This document shows positions 25,991 to 33,657 of a stretch of DNA of 54,380 bases, one piece after another. The stretch is from Methylobacterium gregans (GTDB lineage Bacteria; Pseudomonadota; Alphaproteobacteria; Rhizobiales; Beijerinckiaceae). Position 1 is the first letter of the stretch. The number at the start of each line of letters is the position of its first letter. A program made the position numbers and the translations under genes. The stretch lies in the NCBI RefSeq assembly GCF_022179245.1, contig NZ_BPQM01000122.1:1-54380 (forward strand). Reading direction: 5' to 3'. Below the pieces are notes generated by a model that saw only the letters and a program-made list of their open reading frames with translations, was not told where the DNA came from and ran no database searches.

Positions 25991-26656
25991 TCACACGAAG
26001 CCTTCTTCGACGAGGCGTGCGCCGGCGGACGTGATCTCGTGCCGCTGTCCTGAGCCTTCGACGACCCTGCACCAGCTCTTGGAGTCTAGGCGCGCATTCG
26101 CACCGTCCGCGACCAGTCTGTAGGCGAAGCCTCCGTACATGCCTGGCACGGCGAACCAGGCCGGTTCTGCGTCCAGGGGTGTTTCCAGGAGGTGCGCAAT
26201 CTCAGGCAGGCGTAGCCGTGCATTGCGAACGAGGTCGTCGGCGCGGCCCCGGATCACGGTATGGAAGTGGTCCTGGATCTTGCGCAGCACGCCGAAGGGG
26301 ACGCGCGACTCTCGCACGGGCTCCAAGATCGCCATGAGCCGGTTGTGGCCAAGGCGCTCGGCGACATCGACCGCGCGCTCGCCTCGGGCGTTCTCCAGCG
26401 TCCGCCAGGCCCCCAGGTGGATCAGAGCTTCGCAGACCTCCCGAGGCGCATTCCCGTGCGCAGCCTGATGGAGAGGCGCGTACAACGATTGCCCGTCGGG
26501 TCGCGTGGTGTTGGCGAGTGATGGATCCGCCTCGATGAGAGAGAGGAGCTTCGTCCAATCATAGCTCTTCGCGGCATCGGCGAGCGCGTGCCGGCGAGCG
26601 GCATGGTCCTCATGGAGAACCTGCCGTGCTGTGATGCCGTCCCAGACAACCGACAC
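25991..26656 (-). CDS. Ankyrin-repeat protein
   Basis: A 221-residue protein with two to three ankyrin repeats in the first half: DWTKLLSLIEADPSLANT, APLHQAAHGNAPREVCEALI and RGERAVDVAERLGHNRLMAIL, showing the A-P-L-H-x-A-A and G-x-x-A-V-D-V-A consensus. The C-terminal 110 residues (RVPFGVLRKIQDHFHTVIRG onward) are not recognised but look like a folded domain. It is 123 bp upstream of the methyltransferase on the same strand and may belong to that cassette. Ankyrin proteins usually mediate protein-protein contacts. The 25868-25990 gap has no gene. Confidence 0.82.
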   Translation of the reverse strand: MSVVWDGITARQVLHEDHAARRHALADAAKSYDWTKLLSLIEADPSLANTTRPDGQSLYAPLHQAAHGNAPREVCEALIHLGAWRTLENARGERAVDVAERLGHNRLMAILEPVRESRVPFGVLRKIQDHFHTVIRGRADDLVRNARLRLPEIAHLLETPLDAEPAWFAVPGMYGGFAYRLVADGANARLDSKSWCRVVEGSGQRHEITSAGARLVEEGFV

Positions 26657-27146
26657 TCACCGGACCCCTGTGTGGCAGCGACATGCCACCTTCTGAGGGT
26701 GACGGATGCGCCTGATGGCGACCTGAAGTTTCAGGCCGCGGTCGTGATCACGCAATTGCGAGCGCGCAACACCGGGAGCGCATCGTGCGTCGAGACCGAC
26801 GATGGCGTGGCCGGGCGGGGTTGCTTCTGTCTATCGTCCGAAGCCGCAAACCTGCACGACTACGCGGAGTGGGACTAAGCTACGATCACAGCCCGCGTCG
26901 CGGCCTTGTTTAAGGGGGCGGCGCTGTTCTGGCAGGCTCCGCCTCCACCTGCTCAGAACGCGTAGGGAGGGCGACATCCCGACCGCCTCTGCGTCCTGCC
27001 ACCCCGACCAATTGTCAGGACTGTCGGTTTCGTCGAACCGCTCCGCATCGTGGCGATGGAGAAAAAGGGTACGACAGACGGGCAGGTTTCGGGCCTGTCC
27101 GTCTGCTGTGCTCTGAAAATAGGGCCGGTAGCGACGAAAGCCCGGC
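26657..27146. other. Non-coding region with dispersed motif copy C and a stem-loop
   Basis: This 490-bp stretch upstream of the ankyrin gene holds ATTGTCAGGACTGTCGG at 27011-27027 (24 bp conserved), GGGTACGACA at 27067-27076 and ATAGGGCCGGTAG at 27119-27131. Between them AGACGGGCAGG and CCTGTCCGTCT (27075-27103) form an 11-bp stem with one G-U pair in RNA. I found no convincing gene; the open frames here have poor coding character. Confidence 0.6.
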
Positions 27147-28814
27147 TCAGGCGGCTTCCTCAGTCGGCTCGGCTTGGGGAGCGGTGTCCGCGGCCGTGGG
27201 TTCCTGCGGGAAGATCACCCGGGCGTTGACGCGATACTCCTCGCGCTCACGGCCCTTGGTCGTGCCCTCCCGCTCGGGCTTCCAGTAGAGCAGGCCGGCC
27301 TCGACGAGGATGGCGCAGGCGTCCTTGCGGAGCCGGGTGTTCGCGAGCCGTCCGCTCGCGACGCGCTGGAGTTGCCGCCCGGTGAAGCAATCGCGCCAGT
27401 CGCGTTCGCGCAGGATCGCGAGCACGGCGCGGGCATCGGCCTCTCCATCGCCCACCGTCGCCGTCTGCCGCACCCGCTTGGCCTGCTCCAGGAAGTAGAC
27501 CTTCATCAGGTGGATCGCCTTGGCCATGCGGGCGGCGTCGATCGTCGTCGGCGGGTCCGTGTCCTCCGCACCGCCGCTCCACTGCAGGAATGTGAGCACG
27601 GCGCTGAGGCGTAGGGCCTGGCCGGGGGCTTTGTTGAGCGTCGAGGCGTACCACGCGCTCTTGCCCCGGGCGTCGTCCATCATCTGCTGGCCGAAGGTCT
27701 GAAGGAGGTCGGTCGCCTCTGAGGACACCGCGACTTCGTCGGGCCGGTCCTTCACGCGCGTCGTCATGTCGTCGATCGCGATCAGCGCCGCGCGGGCCCG
27801 GTCGTCGTCAGCCTGCTCGTGCGCGTCGGACTTGCGCGGTATCCGGAAGCTGGTCGGGCCGTCGGGCCACATCCACAGGAAGCGATGGGCGAGGCCGTCG
27901 TCGGACTTCGTCAGGAAGTCGCGCAGCGGGTCTGGCTGGACGCTGCCGATGACGCCGATCGATAGGTGCGGGATCTCGACCGGAGCGCGCACGCCGTTCT
28001 TGAGGTCGCCGCCCTTACGGATCACGGTGTAGGGGTCGCCGTCGTAGGCCTTCAACCAGAACGGCCGGTCGGCGCTGACGCCTTTGGCGCGGTACCGGTC
28101 GAAGCCACCGAACCAGCCGGCGAGCTCGTCGGAGAATTGCAGCAGCCCGCGCGGCGATCCCGCGGCCGTCGTGATCAGCCCCTCGGTCGTAGCGTCGACG
28201 ACGTGCAGGACGGGCATCACCGGAGCAGCCGGGATCTCGGCGTCCTCGGGCCACTCGGGCGGCGGCTTGTCCTGGGCGAGCGCCTCTTCGACGGCGCGCC
28301 GCCACGCCTTGTCCTTGAGGTCGGCGACGACGGCCTTCAGGCGATGGGCCGGACCCTCGCCGTCGATGGTGGCGGCACGCTTGGCCTCGATCTGGTTGAT
28401 CAGACGACGCACCGGGCGCATGCCGGGGCTCTTGGCGGTCGAGGGATTGCCGACGAGACCGACCCACAGCACGCTCGGGTGTTCCCAGACGCCCTCGACG
28501 TTGGGCCAGCGCACATTGCCGAGTAGCGCGCCGACGGTCGCGAGCAGGGTGCCGGCGGTGTAGTCGACCGGGGCGTTGGCGGCCCGAGCCGATTGCTCGA
28601 CCCAGGTCTGCCAGAAGGGGCCGAGCACCTCGACCGGAAATCGGGGGGCGTCGTCGAAGCTGGTCCTCAGCAGCGACGTGTCCGGATCGGCCCAGCGGGA
28701 CTTCGTCGGCTTCGCGCTGGCTTGTTCCTGGAACGCCGCCTTCAACGCCTCCTGCTGCGCATGGGCGTCCCCCGGCTCGGGGTTCTCGTTGGCGGGGTCG
28801 TGGGGCTCGGACAT
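27147..28814 (-). CDS. DUF3987-type primase/helicase-like protein
   Basis: A 555-residue protein of the DUF3987 type found on plasmids, prophages and integrative elements, related to virulence-associated E/primase-helicase ATPases. Family marks are APVDYTAGTLLATVGALLGN, then LWVGLVGNPSTAKSPGMRPV, a degenerate P-loop (GNPSTAKS), FSDELAGWFGGFDRY as Walker-B-like region, and IGVIGSVQPDPLRDFL. The C-terminal 90 residues look like a winged helix (DCFTGRQLQRVASGRLANTR). I chose ATG 28814 over the 15-codon longer frame because MSEPHDPANENPEP follows an AGGA site. The role may be element replication or maintenance; this is inferred from the family. Confidence 0.78.
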   Translation of the reverse strand: MSEPHDPANENPEPGDAHAQQEALKAAFQEQASAKPTKSRWADPDTSLLRTSFDDAPRFPVEVLGPFWQTWVEQSARAANAPVDYTAGTLLATVGALLGNVRWPNVEGVWEHPSVLWVGLVGNPSTAKSPGMRPVRRLINQIEAKRAATIDGEGPAHRLKAVVADLKDKAWRRAVEEALAQDKPPPEWPEDAEIPAAPVMPVLHVVDATTEGLITTAAGSPRGLLQFSDELAGWFGGFDRYRAKGVSADRPFWLKAYDGDPYTVIRKGGDLKNGVRAPVEIPHLSIGVIGSVQPDPLRDFLTKSDDGLAHRFLWMWPDGPTSFRIPRKSDAHEQADDDRARAALIAIDDMTTRVKDRPDEVAVSSEATDLLQTFGQQMMDDARGKSAWYASTLNKAPGQALRLSAVLTFLQWSGGAEDTDPPTTIDAARMAKAIHLMKVYFLEQAKRVRQTATVGDGEADARAVLAILRERDWRDCFTGRQLQRVASGRLANTRLRKDACAILVEAGLLYWKPEREGTTKGREREEYRVNARVIFPQEPTAADTAPQAEPTEEAA

Positions 28815-28868
28815 CGGGCGGTCCTGTCGTTCTTGTGCGAACCCAAGACGCCGAACCAAACCTAATAG

Positions 28869-28906
28869 AGCCCTGTCGTACCCGTTTTCCCCAGGACGAC
28901 AGGGCT
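28869..28906. promoter_or_regulatory. Perfect 11-bp inverted repeat upstream of the DUF3987 gene
   Basis: AGCCCTGTCGT (28869-28879) is mirrored perfectly by ACGACAGGGCT (28896-28906) with a 16-bp centre that includes TACCCGTTTTCCCC. It lies 55-92 bp upstream of the start of the minus-strand DUF3987 gene and could be its operator. The half-site TGTCGTACCC also occurs inverted at 27067-27076 and 13031-13040. Confidence 0.5.
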
Positions 28907-28983
28907 ATCATTGCAGAGGCATGCTGAAGATGCCCTTGTTTGCGATGATGAATGAAGTCGTACGATTGTCGTTCGACAGCGCA

Positions 28984-29184
28984 CTACTTCTTGGCCGGCG
29001 GCTTCACACCGCTGCCGCCGCTGGGCGGCTTGGGTGCGCCGGAGCCTGTCGGCTGATGGCCGGCCCCCGGATTGTTCGGCGTGTAGACGGGCTGGTGACC
29101 GCGATCGATCTTGCCGGGCTGATGCCCGTCCTGGGTGATGCGCGGCCCGCTCGAACCGCCGGACGATTTGGGCTTGTCGCTCAT
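28984..29184 (-). CDS. Small GHQP-repeat low-complexity protein
   Basis: A 66-residue protein with no hydrophobic core, rich in Gly, Pro, Ser and Lys. It has three spaced GHQP motifs (QDGHQPGK, DRGHQPVY, GAGHQPTG) in its middle. The ATG overlaps the stop of the upstream DUF6338 gene as ATGA, so it is translationally coupled to that membrane protein. A disordered peptide with regular His-Gln-Pro units suggests a binding tail or linker for the membrane partner. No known function. Confidence 0.65.
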   Translation of the reverse strand: MSDKPKSSGGSSGPRITQDGHQPGKIDRGHQPVYTPNNPGAGHQPTGSGAPKPPSGGSGVKPPAKK

Positions 29185-29789
29185 GTGACGCTCCAGAAAT
29201 TGACGTAGCGAATTTCCTTGGCCGGGATCAAAACGCCCCGGACCGGCTCCAATCTTGTCCAGGGACTGCCGTCATCGGGCACGTCCCACAATTCTTGGAT
29301 GTAGATGTCGCGCTCGCCCGGATCGGACGACGCGAAGGATCGATTTCCGAAGATGCCGGTCGCTGTCGATCCGTCAGCGAGCGTCACCATGATGAAGGTG
29401 TCGTTGTTGCAGCGGCTGAACCGCCAATCCCAGGAATTCGGGGTACTGTGGACCGGCCGCATGCCGAGCTTATGGGCGAGACGCCGGATCCACTCGTACT
29501 GAGCGCTGACGCCGAGCACCATTCCGAACACGGCTGGGCCGACCGCAATGAGGACCACCCAGCATAGGTTCTTTGCCGGTCCACTCGGCATGATGACGAT
29601 GCCTTCGATCAGCGGAAGCGTCAGGCCGTAGTAGACGATCGTCAGCGCAAGGTGGGCGAGACCGTCCTCGGACAGCTTACCCATCCGGCCCGTGATGAAG
29701 CGCGAACGAACGTAGGTGATGATCAAGCCCGGCACGATGAAGGCGATGATCAGCTGGACATTGGCCAGCCCTTTCATATCCGGCATCAT
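29181..29789 (-). CDS. DUF6338-type membrane protein
   Basis: A 202-residue protein with three transmembrane segments in its first 110 residues (NVQLIIAFIVPGLIITYV; LAHLALTIVYYGLTLPLI; NLCWVVLIAVGPAVFGMVLG). A cytoplasmic beta-rich domain of about 90 residues follows (TFIMVTLADGSTATGIFGNR, RDIYIQELWDVP). The N-terminal pattern, with RSRFITGR after the first helix, fits the DUF6338 family, which has no established function. The start at 29789 (MMPDMKGL) was chosen because the 50 codons upstream are unlike a membrane protein N-terminus. Paired with the GHQP peptide by ATGA overlap. Confidence 0.72.
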   Translation of the reverse strand: MMPDMKGLANVQLIIAFIVPGLIITYVRSRFITGRMGKLSEDGLAHLALTIVYYGLTLPLIEGIVIMPSGPAKNLCWVVLIAVGPAVFGMVLGVSAQYEWIRRLAHKLGMRPVHSTPNSWDWRFSRCNNDTFIMVTLADGSTATGIFGNRSFASSDPGERDIYIQELWDVPDDGSPWTRLEPVRGVLIPAKEIRYVNFWSVT

Positions 29790-29847
29790 CGTGCCCCGGG
29801 CGTCCGCTGCTTCTGCGCTCCAGCTTTCATCCCAACGAGGATGTACG

Positions 29848-29949
29848 ATGTCTGTTCCTGATAAGAACCGCCTTCGTTCCAATTTGGGACGCTCATCTGG
29901 GCAGCGCTCGGCGGTATGCCAAGCACGTTCACATCCCAACGGCCGCTGA
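29848..29949 (+). CDS. Possible 33-residue leader peptide
   Basis: ATG at 29848 follows GAGGATG with good spacing and opens a short basic, Arg-rich frame (MSVPDKNRLRSNLG). It overlaps the upstream region of the divergent DUF6338 gene. It may be a chance frame. Confidence 0.2.
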   Translation: MSVPDKNRLRSNLGRSSGQRSAVCQARSHPNGR

Positions 29950-30071
29950 AATGATCAGGTGGACTGCGGGCCGGTTGTCTGTGCCTGTGATGAGCGCGCC
30001 AGATACGTGGCTTGATCCCTTCCTGCCTCGATCCCGTCGTGGTTCACTCACGGAAAGGGAAGGGGGAAGCC

Positions 30072-31085
30072 ATGATCGGATGGCGTCCGGGCGGTGAGAC
30101 CTGTCCGGTCTGCGGGGGCAAGGGACGAGGTTCGGCCTCCTACCCAGCTGCGATCTGCCGGACGTGCGAAGGACGCCTCGTGGATTGGGCCGGTCGGCCG
30201 GTCGATCTCGCGAACACGTCCCTCCTCGGGGCCGACATCCAAGTGTCGAATGGCGATGATGTCATCGTCGATGGCGACACGCCGATCTTCGTCGACGGCA
30301 TAGCCTGCTGGGCGCGCGAGGCACGCTTCGGCGGCGTCGTGGTCCAACCTGCCGCCGCCTGGCTCAAGCCGCCGTCTACGATCGGGGAAAAGGTCAGCCC
30401 CAAGACGCTGGCTGCGTTCGGGTACGACGGGCGGGCAGTGCTGGATTTCCTGATCGCCGCATCCCCGTGGGGATCGATCGATCAAGCGATCGCGTCGCTG
30501 TCGCTCTTCGCGCATCCGGACGTGATCGCGGCGACCGGACGCCGAGCGATCTTCCGCACGGTACGGGGTCGGACGGCCGACCGGGGCACGATCACGGACG
30601 GCGTGATGGTCGACGACAATGCGAGCCCGGCGGCCGCCTTCGAGTGGAGCACGGGTTTGAAACGCGCGACGACACGCGATCTGACCTGCTGCCACCTCTA
30701 CGCGAGTTCGAGCGACCCGGAGGCCTACACGGACCTCCGCAACATCTTCTACGCGCCGAGCTTCATCGCGAAGCTGACCGACAGCCAAGCTCGGTCGCTT
30801 CCGGAGGTGCATGCCCTCCACGTTCTGCGGTACCGCGCATTCGCCCTGCACGGCTACTGTGGGCCGGGCAGCATGGTCCGACCACCGAAGCCACAGAACT
30901 ACGACGGCCTTGAATGGGCCGAACCGGCGGGCGCGAGCATGACCGCGGAACAAGTGGAGGCCACGTTTCGGGCTCGGCTGGTCCAAAAGCCGAAAGACCG
31001 GATCACCAAATCGGTCGCCCGATGCGGCTGGGTGTTCTCAGGCGGCCGCCCGGACGCACAGGTGGTCTACGACGGGCGTCTCTGA
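30072..31085 (+). CDS. Hypothetical protein with N-terminal zinc ribbon
   Basis: A 337-residue protein starting MIGWRPGGETCPVCGGKGRG behind a strong GGGAAGGGGGAAG ribosome site, which decides this start over the 20-codon longer frame. CPVCGGKG and ICRTC (about residues 11-31) form a CxxC...CxxC zinc ribbon like those of DnaJ or TniQ-type proteins. The remainder (DGDTPIFVDGIACWAREARF, and a helical second half) is unrecognised. It is the only plus-strand gene between the DUF6338 pair and the transposition operon. Nucleic-acid or protein binding through the ribbon is likely. Confidence 0.7.
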   Translation: MIGWRPGGETCPVCGGKGRGSASYPAAICRTCEGRLVDWAGRPVDLANTSLLGADIQVSNGDDVIVDGDTPIFVDGIACWAREARFGGVVVQPAAAWLKPPSTIGEKVSPKTLAAFGYDGRAVLDFLIAASPWGSIDQAIASLSLFAHPDVIAATGRRAIFRTVRGRTADRGTITDGVMVDDNASPAAAFEWSTGLKRATTRDLTCCHLYASSSDPEAYTDLRNIFYAPSFIAKLTDSQARSLPEVHALHVLRYRAFALHGYCGPGSMVRPPKPQNYDGLEWAEPAGASMTAEQVEATFRARLVQKPKDRITKSVARCGWVFSGGRPDAQVVYDGRL

Positions 31086-31178
31086 CTTGCGCCGATCGCT
31101 CTCGGCCGGCGTAGGTCTCCCCCGAGGTGGTCGGCGACAGCGGCCTCGGACCCCGTGGCCGCCTCGCCCAACGTAGGA

Positions 31179-31319
31179 ATGGGCTGGCCCCTGATTCACT
31201 CTGACTCAGGGGTGACGTCGCCGGAGCCTCTTGCATTGCCGTCGTGGGATGCCACCTTCGACGCCGTGATGGACTGCAGTGGAGACACGGCGGACCATCA
31301 TTGCATCCCAGCCTGTTGA
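31179..31319 (+). CDS. Possible 46-residue small protein
   Basis: Within the 343-bp gap 31086-31428, an ATG at 31179 opens a frame with natural-looking composition (PLALPSWDATFDAVMDCSGD, then three more Cys/His residues). There is no proper ribosome site. A 7-bp inverted repeat (31188-31194 / 31206-31212) overlaps its start. It may be a remnant. Nothing else is evident in the gap. Confidence 0.22.
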   Translation: MGWPLIHSDSGVTSPEPLALPSWDATFDAVMDCSGDTADHHCIPAC

Positions 31320-31428
31320 AAAGTGGATGGCCGACGGTTCGTGCTTTGACGTCGGCATGAGAAAGCGTCACCGGGGACGTCCGAGGCTAGTCGGGCGTTA
31401 CCCGGTGATCGCGTCCATTCCATTTCCA

Positions 31429-32598
31429 TCAGGGCCTCTTTGCCTGATCTTTGGCCTTGCCGGTCAGGTGGTAGGCGATGGCAGCCTCTGACAGGGGCTG
31501 GTGTCCGTGCCGGCCGGGGAACGCCCAGGGGCCGGGTCGACTGCTCCAACCCGATGTCCATCTGGCCCAGCGCAGGAACGTGCTGGCGAACGGTTCTTCG
31601 AGGGCGATCGCCTCGGCCGCCGGCCACAGTGTGACGGTGTTGCTGGTGACCAAGATCTCGTCACGCCGAAGCGTGAGGACGCGGGTGATCGGCAGGGCGT
31701 AGATCCGGGCCAGGAGCATGATGACCATGGCCCGTGCCTCACCGGAGCTGCGCGGCTTCTCCAGGCGCTTGCGCCACGCTTTGATCTCGGCGCGCAGCCG
31801 CTTCTCTTGGGCGACCGGACCGAGACGGCGCGGCTTGGGCGAGATCAGGGCCGGCCCGCCCTGGGTGGTGACGAAGCTGAGAAAGCCCTGGAGCGCGGCC
31901 CGGTGCCCTGGGCTTTTGCGCAGCGCACGTGCGAGGTGGCGCTGGCTCAAGTCGCCGAGCGGGGCGTCGCCGAGTTCGGCGAGGAGGGCGAGGGCGGCCG
32001 TGAGCGCGGTCCGCTGGGTGATCGGCTTCCTGTTCCGGGCCGCGAGGCTGTCGCGGTACCGGCGCAGCAGGGGCGCGTGCGGGCTGTCCCGATGCGCTGT
32101 CAGGATCGCGTCGACCCGCTCGTTCTCGATCAGGACCTGGAGCCGGGCCCGGTCCCAGTCGAGCACGCCGACGTCGCTCATGAAGGCGATCAGGGGTGCG
32201 ACGCGTCGTGTGCCCTCTGCGCCGATCGCGGCGTGGAGCGCGTCGGTGGTGAGACGGTCGGGATTTGGGGCCGTGATCGCAATCCGACGGCAGGCGTCTG
32301 CCGCCCGGGCGATGCGCTCGGTGGCGAGGCCGTTGTCGAGTGGGATACGGCCGCTCTCGCAGAAGGCGATGAACATCCCGGACATCCAGCGGATCGGGAT
32401 CGTTGCGGCCTCCTCGGCGATCTGGCGCTCGGAACGGCGGCGCTGGCTGCAGGGGTAGCAGGGGGCGTGGCCGCTGCCGGGTATGACGGCCTGACAGATC
32501 GGGCAGGCGTGGGTAATTCCGACCGAGCAGGGGAAGCAGATCCGGTCGTCCGCCATCACGGGGCGATGGCGGCGACAGATGCGGCAGGTCGCCCTCAT
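31429..32598 (-). CDS. Zinc-finger protein with degenerate tyrosine-recombinase-like C-terminus, coupled to tniQ
   Basis: A 389-residue protein, last gene of the tnsC-tniQ operon, overlapping tniQ by ATGA. The first 50 residues hold four CxxC pairs (C5/C8, C21/C24, C32/C35, C47/C50), so two zinc ribbons. The middle and C-terminus look like a phage-integrase fold: a helical SAM-like region (about 110-230), then YALPITRVLTLRRDEI (about 300-315), where the usual catalytic Arg of GLRxxEL is replaced by Pro, and FPGRHGHQPLSEAAI. The protein ends before the HxxR box and Tyr nucleophile. It cannot be an active recombinase. A DNA-binding role in target choice with TniQ is my inference. AbaR-type elements in comM also carry an extra gene after their tniQ/tniD-like gene (tniE). 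Confidence 0.78.
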   Translation of the reverse strand: MRATCRICRRHRPVMADDRICFPCSVGITHACPICQAVIPGSGHAPCYPCSQRRRSERQIAEEAATIPIRWMSGMFIAFCESGRIPLDNGLATERIARAADACRRIAITAPNPDRLTTDALHAAIGAEGTRRVAPLIAFMSDVGVLDWDRARLQVLIENERVDAILTAHRDSPHAPLLRRYRDSLAARNRKPITQRTALTAALALLAELGDAPLGDLSQRHLARALRKSPGHRAALQGFLSFVTTQGGPALISPKPRRLGPVAQEKRLRAEIKAWRKRLEKPRSSGEARAMVIMLLARIYALPITRVLTLRRDEILVTSNTVTLWPAAEAIALEEPFASTFLRWARWTSGWSSRPGPWAFPGRHGHQPLSEAAIAYHLTGKAKDQAKRP

Positions 32599-33650
32599 CG
32601 GCGCGGATCCGTGGCGGCGAGCAGGCGGGTGGCCCGCACGCGCCGGTACCCGGCGCGGTTCTGCCGGCGCAGACGCTTGAGGACGCGATCCTGGAGCACG
32701 GGGACGAAGGTTCGATCGCGGGCGAACCCTTCGGGCAGGCGCAGGATCTGGAGTGCGAGGTCGCCGGGCTGCGCGACTTTGCGGAAGCTGCGCTGGGTGA
32801 GTCCGGCGCTGCCGGCGGCGACGAAGAAGCGGTTCGGCCAGTCACTGAGCCAGTGACCGACGGTCTCGAGGATGACGGCGCGATTGCCGGCCCGCATTCT
32901 CTCGAACCGGCCTGCTGAGATCGCGGCCGCGTCGAGCCCGAGGGCGGCGCGCAAGGCGGGCAGCACATCGGGATGCCGGGCCACTGTCACCAGCGCACGC
33001 AATCCGGAAAAGGCGTCATCCCCTTCCCAGGGCCCGACTGTCGTACCCGGGTCGTTCGCGAGCACAGCGAGCAGGCGGGCCTGCAAGTCGAGCGCGGCCG
33101 GCGGGACCACCGCGGGATGCGGATCGCGATGCGCGAGATCGAGCCCGCACGCGTGGCAGGCATCCAATCGCCAGCGGTAGCTGCGATGGGGCACGATGGC
33201 GGCCTCACAATGGGGGCAGGCATCGCGGAGCAGCGTCATGCAGCTCGGGCAGGCGAGCACGAAGCTGTAGCGCCACGCTCGCCGCACGTACGGCTCCCCG
33301 TCTGCCAAGCATCGCGGGCAGATCTGAACCGCGTGCCGCACCCGTGTGCGGTGAAAAATCCCGGCGGACAGGATTAGCGGCGTATCGCCCGATCCCCGGC
33401 CGAACCGGCGGCGCAGGGCATCGAGCGTCATCGCCTGCACCCGTTCGAGGGTGAGACCGGCGCGGCCCGCGAGGTCGGCGAGCCAGGCGGTTTCCTCGCC
33501 GCGGTCGAGATCGCGGTTCCAGACCGGTCGGTCCGGCCACCATTGGGCAGCGAACACGGTTGGTGGCAGGCGGTGCCTGAACGCGGCGCGCGCGAGATAC
33601 GAGCTCAGGATCTCGTCGTCGTAGGGGGCTGAGGGCAGGGGCCAGCGCAT
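32595..33650 (-). CDS. tniQ: TniQ-family target-selection protein
   Basis: A 351-residue TniQ/TnsD-family protein. The N-terminal signature (DDEILSSYLARAAFRH) is typical, and paired zinc ribbons follow: C111/C114, C134/C137, C145/C148 and C165/C168. The C-terminal 150 residues are helical and probably read the attachment site. TniQ/TnsD proteins bind a fixed sequence in the target gene and recruit TnsC. Here the target should be the coding sequence of comM near codon 282. It follows tnsC after 7 bp and is coupled to the next gene by ATGA. Confidence 0.93.
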   Translation of the reverse strand: MRWPLPSAPYDDEILSSYLARAAFRHRLPPTVFAAQWWPDRPVWNRDLDRGEETAWLADLAGRAGLTLERVQAMTLDALRRRFGRGSGDTPLILSAGIFHRTRVRHAVQICPRCLADGEPYVRRAWRYSFVLACPSCMTLLRDACPHCEAAIVPHRSYRWRLDACHACGLDLAHRDPHPAVVPPAALDLQARLLAVLANDPGTTVGPWEGDDAFSGLRALVTVARHPDVLPALRAALGLDAAAISAGRFERMRAGNRAVILETVGHWLSDWPNRFFVAAGSAGLTQRSFRKVAQPGDLALQILRLPEGFARDRTFVPVLQDRVLKRLRRQNRAGYRRVRATRLLAATDPRR

Positions 33651-33657
33651 GGCACCC

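Noticed and set aside
26588..26878. 96-codon plus-strand frame upstream of the ankyrin gene
   Set aside because: Begins antisense inside the ankyrin gene, no ribosome site, poor coding character.
28826..28846. GTTC...GAAC palindrome upstream of the DUF3987 gene as an SOS box
   Set aside because: Inverted rather than direct repeat and 6-bp spacing; does not fit the alphaproteobacterial LexA site.
31279..31491. GTG-started 70-codon frame overlapping the end of the recombinase-like gene
   Set aside because: No ribosome site and a 60-bp antisense overlap with a supported gene; a second frame in the same gap looks slightly better.
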